From Rhizobium phaseoli (GTDB lineage Bacteria; Pseudomonadota; Alphaproteobacteria; Rhizobiales; Rhizobiaceae), in NCBI RefSeq assembly GCF_003985125.1, contig NZ_ML133571.1, forward strand, positions 268,688 through 332,687: a stretch of DNA of 64,000 nt, written 5' to 3'. The position numbers were made by a program, and so were the translations under genes. Of the stretch, positions 24,946 through 34,190 are shown piece after piece. The first letter of the stretch is position 1. Each line of letters begins with the position of its first letter. A model generated the notes under the pieces. The model was given only the letters and a program-made list of their open reading frames with translations, made no database searches and had not been told where the DNA came from.

Positions 24946-26279
24946 ACGCGCATTTCGGTTCCACTCCGCGGCGGCTGAAAATCGCCGTCATCGGCTCCGG
25001 CATTTCCGGCGCCTCCGCAGCTTGGGCATTGCGTGAGGTGCATCAGGTTACGCTTTACGAGAAGCAGGCGCGGCCAGGCGGCCATACGGCGACGGTCGAC
25101 TTGGATTACGAAGGATTTCGGATTGCAGTCGATACCGGCTTCATCGTCTATAACGAATTGAATTACCCGAACCTGACGGCGCTCTTTGCCGAGCTCGGCG
25201 TTGCGACACATGCGAGCGACATGAGCTTCTCGCTCTCACTCGACCGCGGCAAACTGGAATGGAGCGGCGGCGGGCTCTCGTCGATCTTCGCCCAGAAGCG
25301 CAATCTGCTGCGCCCCTCGTTCCTCTGGATGATCCGCGAGATCCTGCGTTTCAATCGCACGTGTCTCGCAGATCGCGCCGCCGGCCATCTCGCCTCGCGA
25401 TCACTCGGAGACTATCTCGACTGGCGCGGCTTCTCGCCCGGCTTCACCAACAATTATCTCGTGCCGATGGCAGCAGCGATCTGGTCGACGCCATCGGCCC
25501 GCATGTTGCAGTTCCCGGCGGAGCATTTCGTCAATTTCTTCGACAATCACCGCCTGATCTACCACCGGCAGCAGCAATGGCGCACGGTGACGGGGGGTAG
25601 CCGCACCTATCTCGACCGGCTGCTCCAGCCGCTCGGCGAGCGAGTGAAACTGTCCTGCGGCGTGCGTGGAGTGATCCGCTCCGAACATGGCGTTACGATC
25701 ATCGACGAAACGGGCAGCGAACGCGCCTTCGACAAAGTGATCTTCGCCTGCCACGGCGATCAGACGGCACGCCTGCTCACCAATGCCACCGGGCTCGAAA
25801 GCAGACTGCTTGCCGCCATCCCCTATCGGCCGAACCGCGTCGTCCTGCATCGCGACGAAGCGCTGATGCCGCAGCGGCGCAGGGTCTGGGCGTCATGGAA
25901 CTATTTGCGCTCGAGCCATACGGATGGAATGGCGGGTGTAGCGGTCACCTACTGGATGAACCGGCTGCAGGGCATCGACTACAGATTCCCGCTGTTCGTG
26001 ACGCTCAATCCGGGCCGCGAACCGGACCCTCGCAAGGTGTTTGCGGAATTCACTTACGAGCATCCGCAATTTTCAGCCGAGGCCATGGCGGCGCAACAGG
26101 CGCTGGCGGCCATTCAGGGGGAGAATCATTGCCATTTCGCCGGCGCCTGGACGGGATACGGCTTCCACGAGGATGGGCTCGTTTCCGGCCTGGCGGCAGC
26201 CGAGGCCCTCGGTGGGGTCATACCCTGGAGGCCTTCCCGAACCATCTTCCACGAACCCCGAACGGATACGGCGGCATGA
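24942..26279 (+). CDS. FAD-dependent amine-oxidase-like oxidoreductase
   Basis: 445 aa. It overlaps phrB by four bases. The dinucleotide-binding motif KIAVIGSGISGASAAWAL lies near the N-terminus, followed by RPGGHTATVD, the second FAD contact typical of this group. Proteins of this type sit beside DUF1365 and cyclopropane-fatty-acid synthase genes in many proteobacteria, and in Rhodobacter belong to the sigma-E singlet-oxygen regulon. The likely role is modification or desaturation of membrane acyl chains; the reaction is not established. Confidence 0.9.
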   Translation: MNAHFGSTPRRLKIAVIGSGISGASAAWALREVHQVTLYEKQARPGGHTATVDLDYEGFRIAVDTGFIVYNELNYPNLTALFAELGVATHASDMSFSLSLDRGKLEWSGGGLSSIFAQKRNLLRPSFLWMIREILRFNRTCLADRAAGHLASRSLGDYLDWRGFSPGFTNNYLVPMAAAIWSTPSARMLQFPAEHFVNFFDNHRLIYHRQQQWRTVTGGSRTYLDRLLQPLGERVKLSCGVRGVIRSEHGVTIIDETGSERAFDKVIFACHGDQTARLLTNATGLESRLLAAIPYRPNRVVLHRDEALMPQRRRVWASWNYLRSSHTDGMAGVAVTYWMNRLQGIDYRFPLFVTLNPGREPDPRKVFAEFTYEHPQFSAEAMAAQQALAAIQGENHCHFAGAWTGYGFHEDGLVSGLAAAEALGGVIPWRPSRTIFHEPRTDTAA

Positions 26280-27127
26280 GCGGGCGAGATAAGAGACGCG
26301 GTATCAGCATGACTGAAAACGGCCCTCCACCGGATACCGCAGCGGCGCTCTATGTCGGCGACATCATGCATCAACGCACAAAACCCTTCGGCCATCGCTT
26401 CCGCTATCGGGTATTCTCGCTGCTCGTCGATCTCGACAGGCTGGAGGAGGCCGGCAGCCTGTCGGCGCTGTTTTCCGTCAACCGAGGCAATCTCGTCTCT
26501 TTTCACGAACAGGATCATGCCGCTGCCGGCAGCGCGACGTTGCGCGCCTATGCCGACCGGCTGCTTGCCGAGGCCGGGCTCGAACGCGCCGTAAACATAT
26601 TGCTTGTCTGCTATCCCCGCATTCTCGGCTATGTCTTCAATCCGCTCTCCGTCTATCACGCCTATGATGGCGACGGCGCGCTCGTCGCGATGATCTACGA
26701 GGTGCGCAACACCTTCGGCGAGCGGCATAGCTATGTCTGCCCCGTGGGGCATGGCGAACTGTCCGAAGGCGGGCTTCGCCAGAGTTGCAATAAGCTCTTC
26801 CACGTCTCGCCTTTCGTCGGCATGGCGGCGCGCTATCATTTCCGCATGCTGCCGCCCGGCGAGCATATCCGCTGGCGGATCCTCGAAACCGATCGCGAGG
26901 GCCCGCTCCTTTCGGCGACGTTCTCAGGACGGCAGGTCCCTTTGACCACCGCCTCGCTTCTCGGGCTGACAGCGCGCATCCCGTTCCTCACCTTCAAGAT
27001 CATTGCCGGCATTCATTCGGAAGCGCTTAAGCTCCTGCTGAAGGGTGCGCGTTATTTCAGGCGCCCCATGCCGCCACCTGAAGTCAGCATCCACCGGCCC
27101 CGTTCGCTTGCAGATGCGCCGGAATAA
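26276..27127 (+). CDS. DUF1365 family protein
   Basis: 283 aa. The start at 26276 overlaps the upstream stop (ATGA); a longer frame from 25895 is an overlap artefact. The family begins AALYVGDIMHQRTKPFGHRF with YRVFSLLVDLD; later NILLVCYPRILGYVFNPLSVYH, YEVRNTFGERHSY and KLFHVSPF. It always travels with the FAD oxidoreductase and CFA-like synthase and probably acts in the same lipid modification. Function not known. Confidence 0.88.
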   Translation: MSGRDKRRGISMTENGPPPDTAAALYVGDIMHQRTKPFGHRFRYRVFSLLVDLDRLEEAGSLSALFSVNRGNLVSFHEQDHAAAGSATLRAYADRLLAEAGLERAVNILLVCYPRILGYVFNPLSVYHAYDGDGALVAMIYEVRNTFGERHSYVCPVGHGELSEGGLRQSCNKLFHVSPFVGMAARYHFRMLPPGEHIRWRILETDREGPLLSATFSGRQVPLTTASLLGLTARIPFLTFKIIAGIHSEALKLLLKGARYFRRPMPPPEVSIHRPRSLADAPE

Positions 27128-27223
27128 CATTAGCGTTTGACGCAATGGCCGGAGGCCGCCCGAGCACATCGCCCCGGATGTGTCGTCGTCCTTAACCGGC
27201 AAAAAAATGCTGGAGGAGGTTGG

Positions 27224-28483
27224 ATGAACAAGGCGCAGGACCGGAATCTGCTGGCCGGGGACGCGGTGACGCTGACGGCCGAAAACATATCCCGTCTGGT
27301 AAAAGGGCTGCCGTTCAAGGCGAAACTGGCGCTACGCGGGCTTCTGCGCATGCAACACGGCTCGCTTGCGGTTACCCTCCCCGACGGTCGCAGGCTGCTG
27401 ATCGAGGGCAAGAAGGCCGGGCCGAAGGCGGCCCTCAGCCTCAACAACTGGAACCTTGCCTACCGGGCGCTGACAAGCGGCACGATCGGGGTTGCCGAAA
27501 CCTATATGGACGGTGACTGGGACAGTCCTGATATCACCGCCTTCCTCGAACTTTTCCTTGTCAATGGCGAGGCCGCGCACCGCTATGCCCACGGCAAAAG
27601 CGGCGTCGGCCGCCTTGTCGAGCGTGTCCGCCACTGGAAGAACGCCAATACCAAGGCGGGCTCAAAGCGCAACATCTCCGCCCATTACGATCTCGGCAAT
27701 GATTTCTACCGGCAATGGCTCGACCCGAGCATGACCTATTCCTCAGCGCTCTATTCGACTGGCGCCAACGATCTGCGATCGGCCCAGAACGCCAAGTACC
27801 GCGCGCTCGCAGACGCGACCGGCATCGCGCCCGGCGATCATGTGCTGGAAATCGGCTGCGGCTGGGGCGGTTTTGCCGAATTTGCGGCCAGCGAGCTGAA
27901 CTGCAAGGTAACCGGACTGACGATCAGCCGCGAGCAGCTCGCCTTTGCCGAGGAGCGCATCCGCAAAGCCGGCCTCGATGATCGAGTCGAATTCCGCTTT
28001 CAGGACTACCGCGACGCGGCCGGGCTCTATGACCGGATCGTGTCGATCGAGATGTTCGAAGCGGTCGGCGAGAAATATTGGCCGTCCTACTTCTCCAAGC
28101 TCCGCCAATGCCTGAAGCCCGGCGGCAAGGCCGGGCTGCAGATCATTACCATCCGCCCCGAAGCCTTCGATCAATATCGCAGCAATCCTGACTTCATTCA
28201 GAAATATGTCTTTCCCGGCGGCATGCTGCCGACGCGCAATCATCTCGCCGAACTCGCCGGCAAGGTCGGTCTGTCACTGGTCAGGGACTTCAGTTTCGGG
28301 CTCGACTATGCCCGGACGCTGGCCGAATGGCGCGAGCGCTTCCGGTCGGTCTGGGAACGCATCCGCCCGATGGGATTCGACGAACGTTTCAAGCGGCTCT
28401 GGGAATTCTATCTGTTCTATTGCGAAGCCGGCTTCCGTGCCCGCAATATCGATGTGCGCCAGGTCGTGTTCTCACGCAGTTGA
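27224..28483 (+). CDS. cfa: Cyclopropane-fatty-acyl-phospholipid synthase family methyltransferase
   Basis: 419 aa. ATG 27224 has GGAGGAGG six bases upstream. The SAM site VLEIGCGWGGFAEFAA, preceded by NISAHYDLGNDFYRQWLDPS and SMTYSSALY and followed by SIEMFEAVGEKYWPSYF, is the CFA-synthase signature. It adds a methylene from SAM to unsaturated acyl chains of membrane phospholipids. It is the last gene of the phrB operon. It directly abuts the SDR gene on the other strand (stop codons adjacent). In this genomic setting it may make a furan or methylated acyl chain instead of a plain cyclopropane. Confidence 0.92.
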   Translation: MNKAQDRNLLAGDAVTLTAENISRLVKGLPFKAKLALRGLLRMQHGSLAVTLPDGRRLLIEGKKAGPKAALSLNNWNLAYRALTSGTIGVAETYMDGDWDSPDITAFLELFLVNGEAAHRYAHGKSGVGRLVERVRHWKNANTKAGSKRNISAHYDLGNDFYRQWLDPSMTYSSALYSTGANDLRSAQNAKYRALADATGIAPGDHVLEIGCGWGGFAEFAASELNCKVTGLTISREQLAFAEERIRKAGLDDRVEFRFQDYRDAAGLYDRIVSIEMFEAVGEKYWPSYFSKLRQCLKPGGKAGLQIITIRPEAFDQYRSNPDFIQKYVFPGGMLPTRNHLAELAGKVGLSLVRDFSFGLDYARTLAEWRERFRSVWERIRPMGFDERFKRLWEFYLFYCEAGFRARNIDVRQVVFSRS

Positions 28484-29317
28484 TCATTCCGCCGGATGCG
28501 GCGTCATCGGATGGCGACCCGTTGAGGACGGCCGCTCTCGCCAGCCGGTTACGCGGTTTACCAGCGCGAAATAAGCGCTGTAGGGAAGCAAGCGCGCCAG
28601 CTTCATCAGAGCGGTGAAACGCTTCGGGAAAGTGATCTCGAAGGCCTGCGATTTCAGACCGGCGGCGATTTGCCGGGCAGCTTCATCGATCGAGACGAGG
28701 GCCGGCATGGGAAAGGCATTCTTTCGCGTGGCCGGCGTGTCGACGAAGCCGGGGCTGATGAGCTGGATGCGGATGCCGATCTTGTCGAGATCGAATTTCA
28801 GGCTCTCGGCCATATTGATCAGCGCCGCCTTGGTGGCGCCATAGGCGGCGCCGGTCGGCAAGCCGCCATAGCCGGTGACGGAGGAGACGATGGCAATCTG
28901 CCCCTGCCCTTTCGCCTTCATGTGGCGGATCGCCGGCAAGAGACAGTTGACGACGCCGGAAAGATTGACGGCGAAGCTCTTTTCGAAATCGGCGCGATGC
29001 AGGTCCTCGGCATGAACGGGCAGATAGATGCCAGCATTGAGGATCGCCATGGCGAGCGTGCCGTGCTCGTATTCGATGGAGGCCATGGCATGTTCCATGT
29101 CCTCGGCATCGGTGACGTCACCGTCGAGAACGACGATGCTGCCGTCAAGGCCGCGGGCCTCGGCCTGCAGCTCGACCAGTTTTTCATGGCTCCTGGCGGT
29201 GACGGCGACCTTGTATCCCTCGCCGGCGAGCTTCAGCGCGAGCGCCCGGCCGATCCCGGAACTCGCGCCCGATATCCAGACGATTCCATGTTCGGGACGG
29301 GCGATGAAATCACGCAT
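28484..29317 (-). CDS. Short-chain dehydrogenase/reductase
   Basis: 277 aa. The start at 29317 has GGAGGAAC upstream. The classical SDR pattern is complete: SGASSGIG cofactor loop, NAG (ILNAGIY), catalytic Ser in IVSSVTGYGG and Y-x3-K in AAYGATKAAL. C-terminal residues (PKRFTALMKLARLLPYSAYF) are hydrophobic, as in SDRs acting on lipid-like substrates. SDRs of this kind are frequent in the photolyase-CFA cluster. Convergent with cfa. Substrate unknown. Confidence 0.88.
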   Translation of the reverse strand: MRDFIARPEHGIVWISGASSGIGRALALKLAGEGYKVAVTARSHEKLVELQAEARGLDGSIVVLDGDVTDAEDMEHAMASIEYEHGTLAMAILNAGIYLPVHAEDLHRADFEKSFAVNLSGVVNCLLPAIRHMKAKGQGQIAIVSSVTGYGGLPTGAAYGATKAALINMAESLKFDLDKIGIRIQLISPGFVDTPATRKNAFPMPALVSIDEAARQIAAGLKSQAFEITFPKRFTALMKLARLLPYSAYFALVNRVTGWRERPSSTGRHPMTPHPAE

Positions 29318-29417
29318 GACATGTTCCTCCGGCTCAGCCTGATCAACACGAAAACAGGGCCCGGAAGTTTTCATCTCCTCCCGGATTTACGGCTCTATCA
29401 CACCATTGTGGCTGCTT

Positions 29418-30113
29418 TCAGCCGATCAGGTCGCCGATCATCTGACGAAGGGATCCGGTGAGCCTGACCGGCCCGTTGGAAACGGCAAAGGCGATGCAGG
29501 GCCTGTCCTTTTCGGCGACCGGCCGATGCTCGACCGTCTCATCGGCGATGGAGATGTCGCCAGGACCAAAATGGCCGCGTTCATCGTTGAAGGCGCCGTC
29601 GAGGATGAGGATCAGCTCCATGCCTTTATGGGTGTGGGCCGGTAATGCGCGGCCCGGACGGATCCACATCAGGCTGACCTCGCAGCCCTGCATGTCGAAC
29701 GAATAGTCCTTGAAACCGGGCAAGCGCCGGCGCCACGGCACGTCCTCGGCTTCGAAGCCGAGCAGATCGCGCAAAGCCTGGGGAAATGGCGCCCCTGCCG
29801 GCCCCTTGGAAACATGGGATCCGGAGGCGGGAGGCGCAGAGGAAAAGATTGCCGCAAGCCGCTGGTCGCGATCGGCAATGGCGGCTTCCGGTGAGCGCTC
29901 CAGGGCTTCCCCGGCCAAAAGCTCGAGGCTGCTCACCAGGCGTCGATTATCCGGCTTCATTTGCAAATGGGATCGTACCAGCACCCGCGCCGGCTCGGGC
30001 AAGGAACCGGCGACGTAATGCGCCATCAATGCGTCGATCGTATCGATCTGCTCGTGAACCATGTCGGTTTTGGTCACGCCCTGTTGCTGCGTTCCGCTTC
30101 GGTTTGTCGTCAT
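29418..30113 (-). CDS. ChrR-like cupin protein (anti-sigma-type, degenerate zinc motif)
   Basis: 231 aa from ATG 30113 (ATG 30062, MVHEQ, is an alternative). The N-terminal half keeps the ChrR helix LMAHYVAGSLPEPARVLVRS, but the expected C-x2-C zinc ligands after the second His are replaced (HLQMKPDNR). The C-terminal cupin keeps HTHKGMELILILDG and a later His (VEHRP), so a metal site is probable there. ChrR proteins restrain ECF11 sigma factors and respond to singlet oxygen. No ECF sigma gene lies next to it. It neighbours the phrB-cfa cluster, whose homologues are ChrR/sigma-E targets. Confidence 0.75.
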   Translation of the reverse strand: MTTNRSGTQQQGVTKTDMVHEQIDTIDALMAHYVAGSLPEPARVLVRSHLQMKPDNRRLVSSLELLAGEALERSPEAAIADRDQRLAAIFSSAPPASGSHVSKGPAGAPFPQALRDLLGFEAEDVPWRRRLPGFKDYSFDMQGCEVSLMWIRPGRALPAHTHKGMELILILDGAFNDERGHFGPGDISIADETVEHRPVAEKDRPCIAFAVSNGPVRLTGSLRQMIGDLIG

Positions 30114-30299
30114 CTGTACGGGTAAAGTCAATCTTCGGATCACAGCGCAACCGCCGGATGCCGGGTGATGCGCCTTTTTAGGCAGGAAAGCGAAATTTTG
30201 TCGTGGCCGACAGAGGCATGGAATAGCATTTCTTGCCAACACAGCCTTGTGAAGGGAAAAGACCGTTCTTAAAGTAAGAGTTCGAAAGAGGCAGATTCC

Positions 30300-31337
30300 A
30301 TGACCTTCCACCCCTCCGTCCTCGAAGCCATCGGCAACACGCCCCTGATCAAACTCAAGGGCGCCTCGGCGGCAACCGGCTGCACCATTCTCGGCAAGGC
30401 CGAGTTCCTGAACCCCGGCCAGTCGGTCAAGGATCGTGCTGCGCTCTTCATCATTCGTGACGCCGAGCGGAAGGGGCTGCTTCGGCCCGGCGGCGTCATC
30501 GTCGAAGGCACGGCCGGCAATACCGGCATCGGGCTGACGCTGGTCGCCAAGGCACTCGGCTACCGCACCGTCATCGTCATCCCGGAAACGCAGAGCCAGG
30601 AAAAGAAGGACGCGCTGAAACTGCTTGGCGCCGAACTCGTCGAAGTGCCCGCCGTTCCCTACAAGAACCCGAACAACTACGTGAAGGTATCGGGGCGGCT
30701 TGCCGAGCAAATGGCAAAGAGCGAGCCGAACGGCGCGATCTGGGCAAACCAGTTCGACAACGTCGCCAACCGGCAGGCACATGTCGAAACGACCGCACCG
30801 GAAATCTGGAAGGACACCGACGGCAAGATCGACGGCTTTATCTGCTCCGTTGGTTCCGGCGGTACGCTGGCAGGTGTCGCTGCCGGCCTCAAGGCTTTCA
30901 AGGCCGACATCAAGATCGGCATCGCCGATCCCGATGGTGCCGCTCTCTATGAATTCTACCAGAACGGCACGCTGAAATCCGAAGGTTCATCGATCACCGA
31001 AGGCATCGGCCAGGGCCGCATCACCGCCAATCTCGAAGGCTTCACGCCGGACTTTTCCTATCGGATCTCCGATGCCGAAGCCCTTCCCTATCTTTTCGAT
31101 CTCGTCGAAAACGAAGGCCTGTGCCTCGGCGGCTCGACGGCGATCAATATTGCCGGCGCCGTCAATCTCGCCCGGGATCTCGGCCCAGGTCACACGGTGG
31201 TGACAATCCTCTGCGACTACGGCAACCGCTATCAGTCGAAACTCTTCAACCCGGATTTCCTGAGGTCGAAAGGACTGCCCGTTCCGGGCTGGATGGCGAG
31301 GTCGTCCGACATACATGTTCCCTACGAACCCGTGTGA
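30300..31337 (+). CDS. cysK: Cysteine synthase A-like O-acetylserine sulfhydrylase
   Basis: 345 aa, slightly longer than the usual 310-330. The PLP lysine lies in NPGQSVKDRAA. The substrate loop TAGNTGIGL and the phosphate-binding SVGSGGTLAGVAAG are intact. It makes L-cysteine from O-acetylserine and sulfide. It heads a four-gene run (cysK, alaX, sseA, GNAT) with gaps of 5-15 bases. Cystathionine beta-synthase-like activity is a less likely reading. Confidence 0.9.
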   Translation: MTFHPSVLEAIGNTPLIKLKGASAATGCTILGKAEFLNPGQSVKDRAALFIIRDAERKGLLRPGGVIVEGTAGNTGIGLTLVAKALGYRTVIVIPETQSQEKKDALKLLGAELVEVPAVPYKNPNNYVKVSGRLAEQMAKSEPNGAIWANQFDNVANRQAHVETTAPEIWKDTDGKIDGFICSVGSGGTLAGVAAGLKAFKADIKIGIADPDGAALYEFYQNGTLKSEGSSITEGIGQGRITANLEGFTPDFSYRISDAEALPYLFDLVENEGLCLGGSTAINIAGAVNLARDLGPGHTVVTILCDYGNRYQSKLFNPDFLRSKGLPVPGWMARSSDIHVPYEPV

Positions 31338-31342
31338 GACCC

Positions 31343-32080
31343 ATGCCCGTCAATGCCCTCTATCGTGACGACTTCTATCTCTCGACATGCGAGGCGGTCG
31401 TCACCGCCATTCACGACGACGGGGGCATCGAACTCGACCAGACCTGCTTCTATGCCGCATCGGGCGGCCAGCCCGGTGACACCGGTCAGCTTGAACGCGC
31501 CGACGGCAGCAAGATCGCGCTCGGTCAGACGAAACATGGTGCGAGCAAGGATATCATCATCCATGTGCCGCTCGAAAATGAGCCGCAGCCTGAGATCGGC
31601 GAAACCCTGGTGCTGCATGTCGATTGGCCGCGCCGCTACAGGCTGATGCGCATGCACACGGCCTGCCACTTGCTGTCCGTCGTCTGCTCCTATCCGATCA
31701 CCGGGGCGGCGGTCGGCGAGGAGGAAAGCCGCATCGACTTCGACATGAGCGAGACGATCGACAAGGACGAGGTCACGGCCAGGCTGATGGAACTGGTCGG
31801 CCAGAACCATCCGGTTTATCTGCAATGGATCACCGACGACGAGCTTGCGGCCAATCCCGATATCGTCAAATCGAAGAATGTGCGCCCGCCGATGGGGCTC
31901 GGGCGGGTCAGCCTCGTCTGCATCGGCAAGAACTCCTCGATTGACAGCCAGCCCTGCGGCGGCACACATGTCTCTGAGACGCAGGAAGTCGGCCAGATTC
32001 ACATCGCCAAGATCGAAAAGAAGGGCAAGGAGAACCGGCGCTTCCGCATCCGCTTCGGCGTGCCCGGCGACGAAGCCTGA
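31343..32080 (+). CDS. alaX: Alanyl-tRNA editing protein (AlaX type)
   Basis: 245 aa. ATG 31343 lies five bases after the cysK stop. The editing-site zinc ligands are present: MHTACHLL (H-x3-H) and later PCGGTHVSETQEVG (Cys, His). The N-terminal QTCFYAASGGQPGDTG matches the AlaRS/AlaX start. It hydrolyses mischarged Ser- or Gly-tRNA(Ala) in trans. Being between cysK and sseA, its expression is tied to cysteine metabolism, perhaps because serine pools shift there (inference). Confidence 0.92.
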   Translation: MPVNALYRDDFYLSTCEAVVTAIHDDGGIELDQTCFYAASGGQPGDTGQLERADGSKIALGQTKHGASKDIIIHVPLENEPQPEIGETLVLHVDWPRRYRLMRMHTACHLLSVVCSYPITGAAVGEEESRIDFDMSETIDKDEVTARLMELVGQNHPVYLQWITDDELAANPDIVKSKNVRPPMGLGRVSLVCIGKNSSIDSQPCGGTHVSETQEVGQIHIAKIEKKGKENRRFRIRFGVPGDEA

Positions 32081-32095
32081 CAAGGGAGACCATTA

Positions 32096-32965
32096 ATGAC
32101 TGAGAGCAAGAGCCGTTTCGTCGTCTCCGCCGACTGGCTGCAGGGCGAGCTCGGCAAACCGGATCTGCGTGTGCTCGACGCTTCCTTCTATCTGCCGGCG
32201 CAGAAACGCGATGCCGATGCCGAATATGCGGCTGGCCATATTCCCGGCGCCATCCGTTTCGATCAGGACAAGATCGCCGACCATTCGACGTCGCTGCCGC
32301 ATACGATCCCCTCGCCCGACTATTTCGCCACCGAAGTCGGCCGGCTCGGCATCAGCGAGAATGATCGCATCGTCGTCTATGACGGCATCGGGCTGTTCGC
32401 CTCGCCGCGCGTCTGGTGGCTGTTTCGGGTAATGGGGGCAAAGAACGTCTTCGTGCTCGATGGCGGGCTTGACGGCTGGAAAGCCGAAGGCCGTCCGCTC
32501 GAAACCGCCGCGCCGCCCTATGCGCCGGCGACCTTCACTCCTGATTTCGACGAAAGCCGCGTGGTGACGCTCGATACGATGCGCGACATCGTCTCAAGCG
32601 GCGTGATGCAGATCGCCGATGCCCGCAGCGCCGGCCGTTTCGCCGCCACCGAGCCTGAGCCGCGGGCCGGCATGCGCTCCGGCCATATGCCCGGCGCCCG
32701 CAGCCTGCCTTCCGGCGTCTTTGCCAGCCAGGGCCGGTTCAAATCACTGCCCGAACTCCGCCAGACGATCGAGGATGCCGGCATCGATCTTTCGAAGCCG
32801 GTCGTCACCTCCTGCGGCTCGGGAATCACGGCGGCGATCATCACGCTGGCGCTGGAATCGCTCGGCCATCATGACAACAAGCTTTACGACGGTTCCTGGA
32901 GCGAATGGGGCAGTCGTGACGATACGCCTGTCGTCACCGGCCCGCCGACGCCGGTCAAAGCCTGA
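32096..32965 (+). CDS. sseA: 3-mercaptopyruvate/thiosulfate sulfurtransferase (tandem rhodanese)
   Basis: 289 aa with two rhodanese domains. The first (VVSADWLQGELGKPDLRVLDASF) is structural; the second carries the catalytic loop VVTSCGSGITAAI, in which C-G-S-G points to mercaptopyruvate rather than thiosulfate as donor. GHIPGAIRFDQD and GHMPGARSLPSG are the standard domain motifs. It moves sulfur from mercaptopyruvate to acceptors in cysteine metabolism, which suits its place downstream of cysK. Confidence 0.92.
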   Translation: MTESKSRFVVSADWLQGELGKPDLRVLDASFYLPAQKRDADAEYAAGHIPGAIRFDQDKIADHSTSLPHTIPSPDYFATEVGRLGISENDRIVVYDGIGLFASPRVWWLFRVMGAKNVFVLDGGLDGWKAEGRPLETAAPPYAPATFTPDFDESRVVTLDTMRDIVSSGVMQIADARSAGRFAATEPEPRAGMRSGHMPGARSLPSGVFASQGRFKSLPELRQTIEDAGIDLSKPVVTSCGSGITAAIITLALESLGHHDNKLYDGSWSEWGSRDDTPVVTGPPTPVKA

Positions 32966-32970
32966 CCGCC

Positions 32971-33531
32971 ATGGGAAAGACACCCGCTTCGCTGAAAGCT
33001 CACATTACGCGGCTCGAAATGACGGGAGCGCCGAAGGCCAGCATGCCGGTGCCGGTCAATATCCAGACGGCGATCATGCGCGCGCCCGGCATACCGCTGC
33101 CCTTCTACCGCTATCTCTACCGGCAGGTCGGCGCGCGCTGGCAGTGGGTGGACCGGCTGCGCATGAGCGACGAGCAGCTTGCCGCGACACTGAACGACAA
33201 GCGCAACAATATCAGCGTTCTCTATGTGAACGGGGCGCCGGCCGGCTTCTATGAATATTTCTGCGAAGACGAGGAGACCATCGAACTCAGCCATTTCGGC
33301 CTGATCGAACATGCGCTCGGCCTCGGCATCGGCAAATGGTTCCTGCTGCAGGCGCTCTATGCCATCTGGTCGCTCAATCCGAAGCGCGTCACCACGACCA
33401 CCAACAATCTCGACCATCCGCGCGCGTTGCAGCTCTATCAAATGTACGGCTTTTCCCCGGTTTCAACCGGCACTGGCATCGTCCGGCCGCTCAGCGACAA
33501 GGAACTGCTGGAGATCGCGCGGAAGGGCTGA
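32971..33531 (+). CDS. GNAT-family N-acetyltransferase
   Basis: 186 aa, starting six bases after the sseA stop. The acetyl-CoA motif region reads LGLGIGKWFLLQAL, close to the GNAT R/Q-x2-G-x-G/A pattern, followed by TNNLDHPRALQLYQMYGFSP, the typical C-terminal strand and helix. It probably acetylates a small molecule or protein; the substrate is not visible. Last gene of the cysK run. Confidence 0.85.
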   Translation: MGKTPASLKAHITRLEMTGAPKASMPVPVNIQTAIMRAPGIPLPFYRYLYRQVGARWQWVDRLRMSDEQLAATLNDKRNNISVLYVNGAPAGFYEYFCEDEETIELSHFGLIEHALGLGIGKWFLLQALYAIWSLNPKRVTTTTNNLDHPRALQLYQMYGFSPVSTGTGIVRPLSDKELLEIARKG

Positions 33532-33702
33532 TGGCTTGGTCTGCTTTCCGGTGCATCTGTCTGCGTGCTGACCACCTCAAGTACCCAGGCTATGTGGTGA
33601 ACGCCTCCACCTCCCCTCCCTTCATTCCTTTGCCCGGCACAGGAATCCAGCCACGGCGCGTCTGCGCCGTGAATGAAGCAACACTTCAAGGGAAGAGTCT
33701 CC

Positions 33703-33750
33703 CGCGCCCAAGGACTTGGGCGCGCTGGATCCCTGTGACGAGCACAGGGA
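33703..33750. repeat. Tandem palindromes in the intergenic mosaic
   Basis: CGCGCCCAAG (33703-33712) pairs with CTTGGGCGCG (33715-33724). It is followed by TCCCTGTG (33730-33737) with CACAGGGA (33743-33750). Both are perfect. They lie in a 660-base gene-free stretch (33532-34190) and resemble rhizobial intergenic mosaic repeats. Confidence 0.65.
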
Positions 33751-33840
33751 GGGCGTAGTAAGTGCCGGCCTAATGAAGCACCCGTTGTGATGTATCTCTG
33801 TACGCTGGCGGCGAGTTTGGCGAGAACGCCAACCACACTC

Positions 33841-33929
33841 TCCGTCGTCCTCGGCCTTGAGCCGAGGACCCATGCCACGGATGCTGGTGGATGCCGTGTG
33901 GATGCTCGGCTCAAGGCCGAGCATGACGG
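33841..33929. repeat. Long inverted repeat with inner palindromes
   Basis: CCTCGGC/GCCGAGG (33849-33867) and GCTCGGC/GCCGAGC (33904-33922) are each hairpins. The two blocks are also near-perfect inverted copies of each other (33841-33867 against 33904-33929). This is the look of a mobile palindromic element spread through rhizobial genomes. No real gene is seen in 33532-34190; short frames here fall inside the repeats. Confidence 0.65.
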
Positions 33930-34190
33930 AGGGTGGGGTGGGCAGGAGAAACCATTCACCGCGCAGATGCCGGTGTCAGTGACGCCATCGGCACGCGAAA
34001 CCAGACAATGCCAGCCACGGCCTAAACTGACTTGGTGAGGGAGGAGAGTGGCATTTCCCTCAAACGTTGATGAATTGGCTGCCTGGCGTTTTGCAACGGC
34101 GATCTCGACAAACAACAACTGGCGCAAGAAACGGGTGGCTTGGATGGCGGTCCGGGCGCAATTTCATGGCGATCACAAAGGAGATTTGCC

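Noticed and set aside
25895..26275. N-terminal extension of the DUF1365 protein
   Set aside because: It would overlap the upstream oxidoreductase by 380 bases; the family starts near AALYVGDIMHQ.
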